Shown: positions 7,535 to 16,320 of the stretch, piece by piece
Layout: each line of letters begins with the position of its first letter
Numbering within the stretch: position 1 is the first letter of the stretch
NCBI RefSeq assembly: GCF_016907655.1
Contig: NZ_JAFBCL010000001.1
Coordinates: 1,054,001-1,118,000, forward strand
Direction of reading: 5' to 3'
Length of the DNA: 64,000 nucleotides
From: Saccharothrix algeriensis
GTDB lineage: Bacteria; Actinomycetota; Actinomycetes; Mycobacteriales; Pseudonocardiaceae
Program-made: the position numbers and the translations under genes
The notes under the pieces: generated by a model
What the model was told of the DNA's origin: nothing
What the model saw: the letters and a program-made list of their open reading frames with translations, nothing else
Database searches by the model: none

Positions 7535-8580
7535 GCGGGGTAGGTCCGGATCTCGGTGGCTTCGAGCGCCGCCCACAGCCGGTCGCCGGGGCGCACCCGC
7601 AGGTCCGCCAGCGCCGCCGTGGTGATGTCGGCCAGCACGGCCGGCGGGCCGGCCAGCCGGAGCCGGGTGGTGTGGGCGTGCTGCTCGACATCCGTCACGG
7701 TGACCTGCCAGGCGTTGCGGGGGCTGCCGGCGGGCGGCCCGGGGTGGAGGCTGACGGCGCTGGGCGGGAACGCGACGTGCACCGTACCGGTCGCGGGTCC
7801 GGCGACGGTCAGGACACCCCCGCCCGCCAGGGTGACGGTGGCGCCGGCGGCCTCGCCCCGGTGCAGGTTGAGCCCGACCAGGTTGGCGACGTACGGGGTG
7901 CGCGGGTGGCGGGCCACCTCGCCGGGCGGCCCCTGCTGGACCTCCCGGCCGCCCTCCACGATCACCAGCCGGTCGGCCAGCACCATGGCGTCGAGCGGGT
8001 CGTGGGTGACCAGCAGGGTGTGGCCGGGGAAGTCGGCGAGGTGGCGGCCCAGTTCCGCGCGCACGGCCAGCCGGGTGCTCGCGTCCAGCGCCGCCAGCGG
8101 CTCGTCGAGCAGCAGCAGGCGCGGCCCGGTCGCCAGGGCGCGGGCCAGCGCCACGCGCTGCGCCTGGCCGCCGGACAGCGCGCGGGGCTTGGCGTCGGCG
8201 TGCTCGGCCAGGCCGACGCGGTCCAGCCACCGCCGGGCGAGCGCGCGGGCGGCGGTCCGGCGCGCGCCGCGCGCCCGCGGTCCGAAGGCGACGTTCTCCA
8301 GCGCGGACAGGTGCCCGAACAGCAGGTGGTCCTGGAACACCACCCCGATCGGCCGGCGCTCGACGGGCACGAAGGTCGCCGGCGGCTCGTCCCACGGCTC
8401 GCCGTCGAGCCGGACGTGCCCGGCGGTGAGCGGCTGCAGGCCCGCCAGCGCCCGCAGCGCCGTGGTCTTGCCCGCGCCGTTGGGGCCGAGCAGGGCGACC
8501 ACCTCGCCGGGCTCGACGGTCAGGTCGAGGTCGAGCCGGAACGCGCCCCGGGTGACCCGCAGCGCGGCGCGCACCGTCAC
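7531..8580 (-). CDS. modC: Molybdate ABC transporter ATP-binding protein
   Basis: A 349-residue ATPase that powers high-affinity molybdate import. Walker A GPNGAGKTTALRAL, Q-loop VVFQDHLLF, signature LSGGQAQRVALARAL, Walker B LLLLDEPLAALD and the H-switch VTHDPLD are all present. The C-terminal roughly 110 residues contain the TOBE/Mop-type regulatory domain. The GTG start overlaps the modB stop (GTGA). Paired with ModB in the inner membrane and the lipoprotein ModA. Sulfate or tungstate as substrate cannot be excluded, but the neighbouring Mop-type regulator supports molybdate. Confidence 0.9.
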   Translation of the reverse strand: MTVRAALRVTRGAFRLDLDLTVEPGEVVALLGPNGAGKTTALRALAGLQPLTAGHVRLDGEPWDEPPATFVPVERRPIGVVFQDHLLFGHLSALENVAFGPRARGARRTAARALARRWLDRVGLAEHADAKPRALSGGQAQRVALARALATGPRLLLLDEPLAALDASTRLAVRAELGRHLADFPGHTLLVTHDPLDAMVLADRLVIVEGGREVQQGPPGEVARHPRTPYVANLVGLNLHRGEAAGATVTLAGGGVLTVAGPATGTVHVAFPPSAVSLHPGPPAGSPRNAWQVTVTDVEQHAHTTRLRLAGPPAVLADITTAALADLRVRPGDRLWAALEATEIRTYPA

Positions 8581-9377
8581 GTCGCACCGCCGGTCCACCG
8601 GTCCCGCAGCCCGGCCAGCACGCCCACCGACACCAGCAGCAGCACGACGCTGAGCACGACCGCCGCGTCCGGGTCGGTCTCCAGGGCGAGGTAGACCGCC
8701 AGCGGCACGGTCGTCGTCTCGCCGGGGAAGTTGCCCGCGAACGTGATGGTCGCGCCGAACTCGCCCAGCGCCCGCGCCCAGCACAGCACCGCGCCGGCCA
8801 CCACGCCCGGCAGCACCGACGGCAGCGTGACGCGGCGGAACGCCAGCCACCGCGACGCGCCGAGGGTCGCGGCGGCCTCCTCGTAGCGGCGGTCGGCCGC
8901 GCGCAGCGCGCCCTCCACCGAGATCACCAGGAACGGCATGGCCACGAACGCCTCCGCCACCACCACGCCGGCGGTGGTGAACGGCAGCGACACCCCGAAC
9001 CACGCGTCGAGGTGCTGCCCCACCAGCCCCCGCCTGCCCAGCACCAGCAGCAGCGCCACGCCGCCCACCACGGGCGGCAGCACCAGCGGCACGGTGACCA
9101 GCGCCCGCAGGAAGCCGCGCCCCGGCAGGTCGCCGCGGGCCAGCAGCCACGCCAGGGGGACGCCGAGCAGCAGGCACACCGCCGTCGCCAGGGTGGCGCA
9201 CACGACCGAGAGCCGCAGCGCCTCGCCCACCTCGGGGCTGAGCAGCCGCGCGGGCAGGTCGGCCCACGGCGCGCGGACCAGCAGCCCGACCAGCGGCAGC
9301 AGCAGGAACAGCAGCCCCAGCGCGGCGGGCAGCACCAGGACCGCCGGCAGCCGCCCCCGCGCGCGTCGCGGCGTCAC
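8577..9377 (-). CDS. modB: Molybdate ABC transporter permease
   Basis: A 266-residue membrane protein with about six hydrophobic segments. The permease EAA loop YEEAAATLGASRWLAFRRVT, which contacts the ATPase, is near residue 180, followed by GALLCWARALGEFGATITFA-like sequence characteristic of ModB/CysT permeases. GTG start overlaps the modA stop, and its own stop overlaps the modC start, so modA-modB-modC are translationally coupled. Confidence 0.9.
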   Translation of the reverse strand: MTPRRARGRLPAVLVLPAALGLLFLLLPLVGLLVRAPWADLPARLLSPEVGEALRLSVVCATLATAVCLLLGVPLAWLLARGDLPGRGFLRALVTVPLVLPPVVGGVALLLVLGRRGLVGQHLDAWFGVSLPFTTAGVVVAEAFVAMPFLVISVEGALRAADRRYEEAAATLGASRWLAFRRVTLPSVLPGVVAGAVLCWARALGEFGATITFAGNFPGETTTVPLAVYLALETDPDAAVVLSVVLLLVSVGVLAGLRDRWTGGAT

Positions 9378-10138
9378 GGGGTGTCGAACCCGGCCCCGGC
9401 GAGCACCGCGCGACCCTCGTCGGACCGCACGAAGGCCACGAAGGCGCGGGCCCCCGCCGCGTTGGGCGCCGCGGCCAGCGGCGCGATCGGGTAGTCGTTG
9501 GCGGCGCGGTCGGCCTCGGGGAAGTCGATCCCCTCCACCTCCGCCCCGGCGGCGCGCACGTCGGTGCGGTAGACCAGCGCGGCGTCGACCTCGCCGAGCC
9601 GGACCTTCACCAGCGCCGCCTTGACGTCCTGCTCGACGGTGTCCGGCCGGGGCGTGACGCCGGCCGCACCGAACACCTGCTCCGCCGCCGCACCGCACGG
9701 CACCTGCGCGGCGCACAGCGCGATCCTGGCCTCCTCGCGGCCGAAGTCGGCGAGCCCGGTCACCCGGCCGGGGTTGCCCCTGGGCACGGCGATCCGCAGC
9801 GCGTTGCGGGCGAAGACCTCGGGTTCGCCCGCGACGCCGCCGGCGTCGGACACCTGCCGCATGGGCGCGGGCGCGGCGGAGGCGAACACGTCGGCCGGCG
9901 CGCCCTGGCCGATCTGCCGGGCCAGCCCGGAGCTGCCCGCGAAGTTGAACCGCACCCGCGCGCCGGGGTGCGCGGCCTCGAACTGCTCGCCCAGGTCGGT
10001 GAACGCCTCGGTGAGCGACGCCGCGGCGAACACGACGACGTCCCCGGCGCCGGCCGACCCCGCCGCCGTCCTCGCCTCCGGCCCCGCGCACCCGGCCAGG
10101 AGCACCGCGGCGGTGAGCGCCAGCGCGCCGCGCGGCAC
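9374..10138 (-). CDS. modA: Molybdate-binding lipoprotein
   Basis: A 254-residue extracytoplasmic solute receptor. The lipobox LLAGC puts the lipid anchor at Cys17. The mature part begins VVVFAAASLTEAFTDLGEQF, the ModA signature with the Ser that contacts the oxyanion, and continues with FNFAGSSGLARQIGQGAPAD, which carries the second oxyanion-binding Ser pair. Valine-aspartate motifs near the end (VDAALVYRTDV) are also typical. It starts three bases after the regulator stop codon and overlaps modB, as part of one operon. Confidence 0.92.
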   Translation of the reverse strand: MPRGALALTAAVLLAGCAGPEARTAAGSAGAGDVVVFAAASLTEAFTDLGEQFEAAHPGARVRFNFAGSSGLARQIGQGAPADVFASAAPAPMRQVSDAGGVAGEPEVFARNALRIAVPRGNPGRVTGLADFGREEARIALCAAQVPCGAAAEQVFGAAGVTPRPDTVEQDVKAALVKVRLGEVDAALVYRTDVRAAGAEVEGIDFPEADRAANDYPIAPLAAAPNAAGARAFVAFVRSDEGRAVLAGAGFDTP

Positions 10139-10141
10139 GGC

Positions 10142-10540
10142 TCAGCCCTCCGGGATCTCGACGACGACGTGCGTGGACTTGATGGAGGCGACCGCGACGC
10201 TGCCCACCTCCAGGCCGAGGTCGTCGGCGGCTTCCCGGCTCATCAGCGACACGACGCGGAACGGCCCGGCCTGCATCTCCACCTGCGCCATCACCCCGTC
10301 CTTCACCACGCGCGTGACGATGCCCCGCATCCGGTTGCGGGCGGACGCGGCGACCGTCGCGCCCGGCTCGGCCGCCTCGCCGAGCCGCTGGGCGAACTCG
10401 GCCAGGTCCCGGCCGCCGACCCCCTTGCGACCGCTGTCCAACCGCACCGCGGGCAGCCGCCCCTGGTCGATCCACCGCCGCACGGTGTCGTCGCTGACGC
10501 CCAGCAGGGCGGCGGCCTCACTGATCCGCAGGTTCGGCAC
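10142..10540 (-). CDS. HTH-TOBE molybdate-responsive regulator
   Basis: A 132-residue protein combining an excisionase/MerR-like helix-turn-helix (LRISEAAALLGVSDDTVRRW) with a C-terminal TOBE/Mop domain (RNRMRGIVTRVVKDGVMAQV to the end), which binds molybdate or tungstate. It is the actinobacterial counterpart of ModE and is the first gene of the mod operon, so autoregulation by oxyanion is likely. GTG start chosen because homologous proteins begin at the HTH. The more upstream in-frame ATG (10696) would add a basic, non-conserved extension. Confidence 0.8.
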   Translation of the reverse strand: MPNLRISEAAALLGVSDDTVRRWIDQGRLPAVRLDSGRKGVGGRDLAEFAQRLGEAAEPGATVAASARNRMRGIVTRVVKDGVMAQVEMQAGPFRVVSLMSREAADDLGLEVGSVAVASIKSTHVVVEIPEG

Positions 10541-10755
10541 CCGAGCATCGTAAACGCCGCGAACGCGGACCGGGAAGGCAGTTCTGCGGCGCAGGTGCGC
10601 CCGGAGCCCGGCGCGGGCCGCTCCGCACGCGCGGGCCGGCCCCCGACGACGCGCGCCGACGGTCGGCCCGGCTCCCGACTTCCGGCTGTGCCGCACCGGC
10701 GAACCGCTACGTAACCTCCCGCTCGACCCCTTCCACCACTCGCGAGGGAACCTCG

Positions 10756-13104
10756 ATGCGAAGACTCCTGATCGGTACCGCCGCGCTGGCGCTGATCGGC
10801 GCGGGCATCACCGCCGTGCCCGCGGCAGCCGCCCCGGACACCGTCCCCGAACCGGCGGCGCAGCAGCGGCTGGACGAGCTGCCCAACCCGCTGGAGGACA
10901 AGCGGCGGGCGATGCGCCAGGAGGCGCTGGCCAAGGTGCTGACCGGCGAGGCGACCGCGGAGCAGCGCGGCCCGAGCAAGGTCGTCAAGCTCGGCCGCAA
11001 GGCCGAGGCCGGCAAGCGGCGGCAGGTCGACGAGTACGTGGAGCTGGAGCGGGAGAAGGTCGACAAGGTCTTCGTCGTGCTCGCCGAGTTCGGCGACGAG
11101 CGCCACCCGCAGTACCCCGACCAGGACACCGCGCCGCACGTCCCCGGCCCGCAGCGCTTCGACGGCCCGCGGCACAACCAGATCCCCCAGCCGAACCGGG
11201 CGGTGGACAACACCACCATCTGGCAGCCGGACTTCAGCCGCCGGTACTTCGAGGACCTCTACTTCTCCACCGCGCCGGGCGCCAACTCGGTCGCCAACTA
11301 CTTCGACAAGCAGTCCTCCGGCCGCTACAGCGTCAGCGGCGCGGTGACCGACTGGGTCAAGGTCCGCTACAACGAGGCCCGCTACGGCCGCTCCGACGGC
11401 TACCCGTGCGCGTCCAACCTGTGCAACAACAGCTACGAGCTGGTCAAGGACGCGGTCACCCAGTGGGTCGCCGACCGGAAGGCCGCCGGGCTCACCACCG
11501 AGCAGATCCGGGCGGAGCTGGCGCGGTTCGACGAGTGGGACCGCTACGACCACGACGGCGACGGCGAGTTCAACGAGCCGGACGGCTACCTCGACCACTT
11601 CCAGATCGTCCACGCGGGCGGCGACCAGGCCGACCGCGACCCATGGCAGGGCGAGGACGCCATCTGGAGCCACCGGGGCTACGCGTTCAAGAACTACAAC
11701 ACCGGTCCGGGCACCAACAAGCTGGGCGGCACGCCGATCGGCGACACGGGCCTGTGGGTCGGCGACTACACGATGCAGCCGGAGAACGGCGGCGTCAGCG
11801 TGTTCGCCCACGAGTACGGCCACGACCTCGGCCTGCCCGACCACTACGACACCACCAACGCCGGCACCAACGGCGTCAACTGGTGGTCGCTGATGGGTCA
11901 GACGCGCGTCGGCGAGCCGGGCGAGGCGCCGGGCACGCGGGCCAACGAGCTGTCCGCCTGGGACAAGCTCCAGCTGGGCTGGCTGGACTACGAGGTCGCG
12001 GTCGCCGGGCAGGAGCGCACCTTCGAGCTGGGCCCGCACGAGTACAACACCGACCGCGCCCAGGGCCTCGTGGTGGTGCTGCCCGACGTGCAGAAGAAGT
12101 TCGAGTACGGCGCGCCGTTCGCCGGGTCGAGGATGTGGTGGAGCGACCGGGGCAACGACCTGGACAACTGGATGGCCCGGCCGCTGGACCTGACCGGGAA
12201 GTCCACCGCGGAGCTGACCCTCAAGGCGCGCTACGACCTGGAGGCGGACTTCGACTACCTCTACGTGGAGGCGCAGAACGCCGACGGCAGCTGGACCCAG
12301 CTGGACGGCACGGCCGACGGCCGGGCGTTCGCCCGCGACTCCGGCGACGCGCCCGCGCTCAACGGCTCCTCGGCGGACCGCTGGGTCGACGTCCGCGTGC
12401 CGCTGACCGCCTACGCCGGCAAGAACACCAGGATCCGCTTCGCCTACCGCACCGACGGCGGCCTGGCGCTGCAGGGCTTCTTCGCCGACGACATCGCGGT
12501 GACCGCCGACGGCGCGCCGGTGTTCCGGGACGGCGCGGAGGACGGCACGGGCTGGACCACCAAGGGCTTCCGGGCCACGGCGGGCTCCGAGACCAAGTCG
12601 TTCGACCAGTTCTACATCGCGTCGAACCGCACCTACGAGTCCTACGGCAAGTACAACCGCACCGGTCCTTACCGGTACAGCTTCCCGAACAAGCCGAAGT
12701 GGGTCGAGCACTTCCCGTACCAGGACGGCCTGCTGGTGTCCTTGTGGGACACCAGCCACCTGGACAACAACACCAGCGAGCACCCCGGTGAGGGCCTGAT
12801 CCTGCCGATCGACGCCAACCCCGCGCCGATCTACAACCTGGAGGGCGCGGCGTGGCCGCCCACGGTCGCCGGGTACGACGCGCCGTTCGGGTTGCAGAAG
12901 TCCGACTCGTTCACCCTGCACGTCAACGGCAAGCCGTCCTATGTGCGCGGACAGGCGGCCAAGCCGGTGTTCGACGACACCAAGCAGTTCTTCTACCCGG
13001 AGACGCCCACCACGGGCGTCAAGCTGCCCGCCGCGGGCGTGGGCCTGCGGGTGCTCTCGCAGTCCGGCACGTCGATGAAGGTCAAGCTGTTCCGCACCAG
13101 GTAG
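10756..13104 (+). CDS. Secreted M6-family (immune inhibitor A-like) metalloprotease
   Basis: A 782-residue exported zinc protease. The signal peptide (MRRLLIGTAALALIGAGITA...) is followed by a charged propeptide-like segment to about residue 115, then the catalytic domain with HEYGHDLGLPDHYD (His352, Glu353, His356 plus downstream Asp). Acidic motifs such as YDHDGDGEFNEPDGYLD look Ca-binding. The C-terminal region (from about 460) contains a MAM/VEG-like beta-sandwich (FFADDIAVT...DGAEDGTG). Related enzymes degrade host or competitor proteins. It starts a unit with its own promoter, divergent from the mod operon. Confidence 0.92.
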   Translation: MRRLLIGTAALALIGAGITAVPAAAAPDTVPEPAAQQRLDELPNPLEDKRRAMRQEALAKVLTGEATAEQRGPSKVVKLGRKAEAGKRRQVDEYVELEREKVDKVFVVLAEFGDERHPQYPDQDTAPHVPGPQRFDGPRHNQIPQPNRAVDNTTIWQPDFSRRYFEDLYFSTAPGANSVANYFDKQSSGRYSVSGAVTDWVKVRYNEARYGRSDGYPCASNLCNNSYELVKDAVTQWVADRKAAGLTTEQIRAELARFDEWDRYDHDGDGEFNEPDGYLDHFQIVHAGGDQADRDPWQGEDAIWSHRGYAFKNYNTGPGTNKLGGTPIGDTGLWVGDYTMQPENGGVSVFAHEYGHDLGLPDHYDTTNAGTNGVNWWSLMGQTRVGEPGEAPGTRANELSAWDKLQLGWLDYEVAVAGQERTFELGPHEYNTDRAQGLVVVLPDVQKKFEYGAPFAGSRMWWSDRGNDLDNWMARPLDLTGKSTAELTLKARYDLEADFDYLYVEAQNADGSWTQLDGTADGRAFARDSGDAPALNGSSADRWVDVRVPLTAYAGKNTRIRFAYRTDGGLALQGFFADDIAVTADGAPVFRDGAEDGTGWTTKGFRATAGSETKSFDQFYIASNRTYESYGKYNRTGPYRYSFPNKPKWVEHFPYQDGLLVSLWDTSHLDNNTSEHPGEGLILPIDANPAPIYNLEGAAWPPTVAGYDAPFGLQKSDSFTLHVNGKPSYVRGQAAKPVFDDTKQFFYPETPTTGVKLPAAGVGLRVLSQSGTSMKVKLFRTR

Positions 13105-13127
13105 CAGGCGCTGCTAGGCCGTTCGGC

Positions 13128-13160
13128 GCCGGACGTGATCCATTCAGTGTCACGTCCGGC
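13128..13160. promoter_or_regulatory. 11-bp inverted repeat between M6 protease and lipoprotein genes
   Basis: Perfect arms GCCGGACGTGA and TCACGTCCGGC around an 11-nt loop, 24 bp after the protease stop and 25 bp before the lipoprotein start. It could be a terminator for the protease or an operator for the next gene. No U-tract follows. Confidence 0.5.
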
Positions 13161-13184
13161 GTCCGTCCGGCGATGTAGAGGGAC

Positions 13185-13760
13185 ATGGTGAGATCACGTG
13201 GTGCGGTGGCCGCCGCCGTCCTGGTCGCGGGTGTCTCGATCGCGGGCTGCGCGCAGCAGGTCGAGTCGGCGGGCCCCGCCGGCTCGACCACCGGGACGAC
13301 CGAGCCGCTGCGCATCAGCCTCTGCGACAAGCCGGGCGACCTGACGGCGTGGATGCGCGCCGAAGGTCTGCCGGTCGACGCCGCCCGCTGCACCGCCGAG
13401 CCGCCCGACGGGCGGGCGGTGCGCGCGTTCGGCAAGTGGGCGTTCCCGGCCGGCGGCCGGCCCCGGGTGGAGTCGGTGGAGATCGCCGTGTTCGCCGACC
13501 GGGGCGCGGACGGCGCCAGCGCGTTCGAGCGCCTCAAGGGCTCCTACCCGCCGCACGAGCAGCGCTCGGTGGCCGGGCACTACTCGCGGGTGGCGCACGC
13601 GCGCGGCCGGACCCTGGTCAACCTGCCGGAGTTGGCCGAGCCGCTGGACATCACCGTCACCACGGCGGTGGTCGACGCCTCGGAGGCGGAGTACGCCGAC
13701 ATCCGGGCCGCCCACCTGGGCGCGTTGGAGCAGCTGGTCCCCGCGCTCGCCAAGCCCTGA
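13185..13760 (+). CDS. Putative lipoprotein of unknown function
   Basis: A 191-residue exported protein with lipobox VSIAGC (lipidation at Cys22), a short Ser/Thr/Gly linker and a domain with two Cys (SLCDKPGD and AARCTAEPP). The size and pattern resemble DUF3558-type actinobacterial lipoproteins, but no diagnostic motif was identified. ATG start is followed directly by basic residues typical of a signal peptide. It lies downstream of the M6 protease in the same direction and converges with the polysaccharide deacetylase. Confidence 0.65.
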   Translation: MVRSRGAVAAAVLVAGVSIAGCAQQVESAGPAGSTTGTTEPLRISLCDKPGDLTAWMRAEGLPVDAARCTAEPPDGRAVRAFGKWAFPAGGRPRVESVEIAVFADRGADGASAFERLKGSYPPHEQRSVAGHYSRVAHARGRTLVNLPELAEPLDITVTTAVVDASEAEYADIRAAHLGALEQLVPALAKP

Positions 13761-13803
13761 GCGCGGCGGGCCGGCCGGGGGCCGCTGCGGTCCGGTGGCG
13801 GTG

Positions 13804-14544
13804 TCAGCCGCGGAACCAGGCGCGCCGCACCGGCTCGCCCACGGCCAGCACCTCGCCCAGCGACCGGGCGACCAGGCCGCGCGCGCCGAGGGCCCGCAGC
13901 AGCGAGCGGGTCAGCCCGCCCCGGTCCACCAGGGGCGCGGGGCCGTCGTCCACGCCGTCGGCCGGCCCCGCGAAGCCGTCGTGCCCCAGCACGATCGCCC
14001 CGGCCCGGCTGCCGCGCAGCGCGCTCGCCACCCGGTCGGCCTGCGGCACGTCCGAGGTGTCCCGCAGCGTCGGCCCCCACAGCACCGGCACGAGGCCCGC
14101 CCGCACCACCGCCCGCCACGTCCGCAGCGACTGCGCCCCGTAGGGCGGGCGGAACCAGGCGACGCGGCGCCCGGTCAGGTCCTCCAGCTCGGCCCGGCCG
14201 GCCCGGGTGCGCCGCTCGACCTCGGCGCCGGGGAATTGCGTGAGCCGGCGGTGGTCCACCCCGTGCAGGGCTATCTCGTGCCCGGCCGAAACGATTTCCC
14301 CGAGCAGCCTCGGAAACCGCCGGGCGCGGGTCAGCAGCACGAAGAAGGTGGCCGTCGCGTGGAAATCGGCGAGCGCCGCCAACACCGCCCCGGTGCCGCC
14401 CGGCTCCGGCCCGTCGTCGTAGGTCAGCACGACGTGCGGCGTCTCGGTCCGCACCGCGCACACCGACCCGGCCACTCCGCCGAAGAGGTGCTCCACCGGT
14501 CTCGCCAGCCGCCGCGCCTCGAATGAACTCCCCACCCGGACCAC
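13804..14544 (-). CDS. Polysaccharide deacetylase family protein (NodB homology domain)
   Basis: A protein of about 246 residues that would remove N- or O-acetyl groups from a glycan (peptidoglycan, chitin or similar). NodB motifs: LTYDDGPEPGGTG (catalytic Asp-Asp), HEIALHGVDHRRL (metal His-x3-His) and WFRPPYGAQS (catalytic Arg and Pro). The late motif GAIVLGHDG supplies the last His. The start is uncertain: GTG at 14544 is used, GTG at 14568 is in frame. Neither gives a clear signal peptide, so it may act in the cytoplasm or be exported by another route. Confidence 0.75.
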   Translation of the reverse strand: MVRVGSSFEARRLARPVEHLFGGVAGSVCAVRTETPHVVLTYDDGPEPGGTGAVLAALADFHATATFFVLLTRARRFPRLLGEIVSAGHEIALHGVDHRRLTQFPGAEVERRTRAGRAELEDLTGRRVAWFRPPYGAQSLRTWRAVVRAGLVPVLWGPTLRDTSDVPQADRVASALRGSRAGAIVLGHDGFAGPADGVDDGPAPLVDRGGLTRSLLRALGARGLVARSLGEVLAVGEPVRRAWFRG

Positions 14545-15218
14545 ACCCCCGGTCGTCGGTCCCCTCACCTCTAGCACGCGAACCGGCACCCCCTCCACCG
14601 CACTCCTGCGGAACCGGCCGGATCGCACCCGACAGGCCCAGCCCCGGCCCGAAAAAGAATCCCCGAAGCCCCTCCGGGCGCGACGCGCCCCTGTGCTGCC
14701 GCGACGTGGAATATTCCCGAATGGTGGAAATAAGCGCCCGATCCCGCCGATTCCCGCCCGATCCGCACCGGAATGAGGTATGGCGCCCGCGCGGTCCTGC
14801 GCGTTTCGCACTTTCACCCGTTCAGCCGCTTTCGGCCCTCCGGGACCGCCTAATACCGTCTCGCTCGAACCGCGCTCCCGAGGTGAGCGTGGTTCCACTG
14901 GGGGACAGGGTTCGCTTTAACGCACTCTCCACCCTGCTCATTCGCACAATGGGCAGACACCGTTGCCACGCTTCGCGTCAGGCGAGGTCCCCCAGTCCCG
15001 CCTGACGCCTGCGAGGGTCGGGGAGTCCGTCCACGGGACTCCCCGGCCCGGTAACAACCCCGGCCACACCACTCCGGACGGTCCGTCGCACCACGACACA
15101 ACCCGGCCACACCACGACATCGCCCAACCCCTGTGGCCCACCTCACGCACCACACGCGACCGTCCACACCCGCAGCCCCACCCCGCAGCCCCAACCCTGC
15201 GGCCCGCAACTCCCCGCA
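14545..15218. other. Gene-poor interval upstream of repeat element copy 2
   Basis: No convincing gene in 670 bp. It contains two consecutive stem-loops: CGTCAGGCG/CGCCTGACG (14976-15007) and GGGGAGTCC/GGACTCCCC (15020-15044). Then comes a pyrimidine-rich, ACACC-rich stretch leading into the 31-bp tandem array. The left end must hold the promoter of the deacetylase gene. Confidence 0.5.
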
Positions 15219-15324
15219 CAGCCCCATGCCGCCTCCGGCACACCCCGCACAGCCCCATGCCGCCTCCGGCACACCCCGCACAGCCCCATGCCGCCTTCCG
15301 CACGCCCCGTGCAGACCGGTGCCT
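15219..15324. repeat. 31-bp tandem repeats preceding element copy 2
   Basis: Units containing CAGCCCCATGCCGCC start at 15219, 15250 and 15281, an exact 31-bp period. The first two are identical apart from their junction and the last is degenerate, running into the element end (GTGCAGACCGGTGCCT). No unique spacers lie between units, so this is a tandem array, not CRISPR. A homologous array precedes copy 3. Confidence 0.85.
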
Positions 15325-15747
15325 TCGTGTTCTCCCCGTATGGCCTGCCCGGAGGGCTACCATGCTTTTCCTGGGGGTGCAAGCACGCTTTTCGCTTGCA
15401 CCCCCAGGAAAAGCATGGTCGTCTTTGACAGGTCATGCGGGGAGAACACGACCGCAGTTTCTTTTCATTCTCCTTGGCGGCCTGCCCGTCCGGCGAGGAC
15501 TCTTTTGTTTTTGTCTTAGATCCGCACTGCACCTATATATCACCTGGATCGGTGCGCAACCCAAGTATGAAGAGCGGCCGAGAGGCCCCCAAGGAGGAGG
15601 AAAAGAAAGGGCGGTCGTGTTCTCCTCCCCGCACGGCCTGCCGAAGGCAATCGCATTTGTCGGGGGGTGTCAAGCGAAGAGCGTGCTTGACACCCCCCGA
15701 CAAATGCGATCGGGCTGCGCCCAGGCCGTACGGGGAGGAGAACACGA
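15325..15747 (+). repeat. Double-hairpin dispersed element, copy 2
   Basis: A 423-bp non-coding element. The left hairpin (15325-15451) has an outer stem with only G-U-compatible mismatches, a perfect 26-bp inner stem (15359-15384 with 15394-15419) and loop ACGCTTTTC. The right hairpin (15615-15747) has a 26-bp outer stem with one mismatch, a perfect 26-bp inner stem (15650-15675 with 15685-15710) and loop GAAGAGCGT. The centre contains CCAAGGAGGAGGAAAAG and an AT-rich CTATATATCACC. It lies between two leftward genes (SGNH hydrolase and deacetylase) and carries no recognisable protein. Confidence 0.9.
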
Positions 15748-16039
15748 AGCGACCGGTATGCGCATCGGTGCGCGGCTGGTGGGTCCGGGTGGCGGGGGTC
15801 CGGGTGGCTGGGGGCCTGGGTGGCTGGTGGACCTGGGCAGCTGGCGGGCCCGGGTGTCAGTGCCCGAGTGGCGTCACCTCGGCGGCGGTGCCCACGGGCC
15901 CGGGGTTGCCTACCTCGGGCAACGCGCAGCCGCACGTACCGGGCCTCGACGGGGCGCAGCGCGGGTCGGGCCCCAGGTCCTGGGTCCCCGTCCCCGAGCA
16001 CCGGGACAGCCTCCCCTCGCCGTGGAGCCGGAGAATTAT
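15748..16039. other. Non-coding interval right of element copy 2
   Basis: Begins AGCGACCGGTATGCGCA, a flank shared with copy 3. Next is a degenerate tandem of about 16 bp (GGTCCGGGTGGC-like, 15780-15830) and GC-rich sequence without coding signal. Confidence 0.45.
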
Positions 16040-16216
16040 TTACACGAATGGATGGCAGTCGGGCAGGCGGCCGGGAAGGGCTCGCGCCCTCCGCCGACGT
16101 GCGAGCGAGTGCTCGGAGGCGCAGCCCACCAGCAGCGCCCCCGACAGCAGGACCAGCGATTCACCGCCCTGGACCGCGCACGCGCAGACCAGGACGGTCC
16201 ATAGCAGCAGTCTCAT
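16040..16216 (-). CDS. Possible small membrane protein (58 aa)
   Basis: Reads MRLLLWTVLVCACAVQGG, then SLVLLSGALLVGCASEHSLA and a basic tail ending DCHPFV, so it would span the membrane once or twice or carry a signal peptide. No good ribosome binding site precedes the ATG. It lies downstream of, and in the same direction as, the SGNH hydrolase. It is included because the hydrophobic pattern is coherent, but it could be chance. Confidence 0.35.
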   Translation of the reverse strand: MRLLLWTVLVCACAVQGGESLVLLSGALLVGCASEHSLARRRRARALPGRLPDCHPFV

Positions 16217-16320
16217 GGAACAAGGCTAGGGACCCGGACCACAGCGGTCGACGGATTTGAGGGAGCCTTAGGGTTTTCCTGCCCGGGAAACCCTGATATT
16301 GCGGACTGCGCCCCGATTTC

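Noticed and set aside
14523..15005. Plus-strand frame upstream of element copy 2
   Set aside because: Pro/Ser/Arg-rich composition, overlap with the deacetylase promoter, and stem-loops inside; no motif supports a protein.
15219..15324. CRISPR array
   Set aside because: 31-bp units are directly contiguous without unique spacers, and no cas genes are present.
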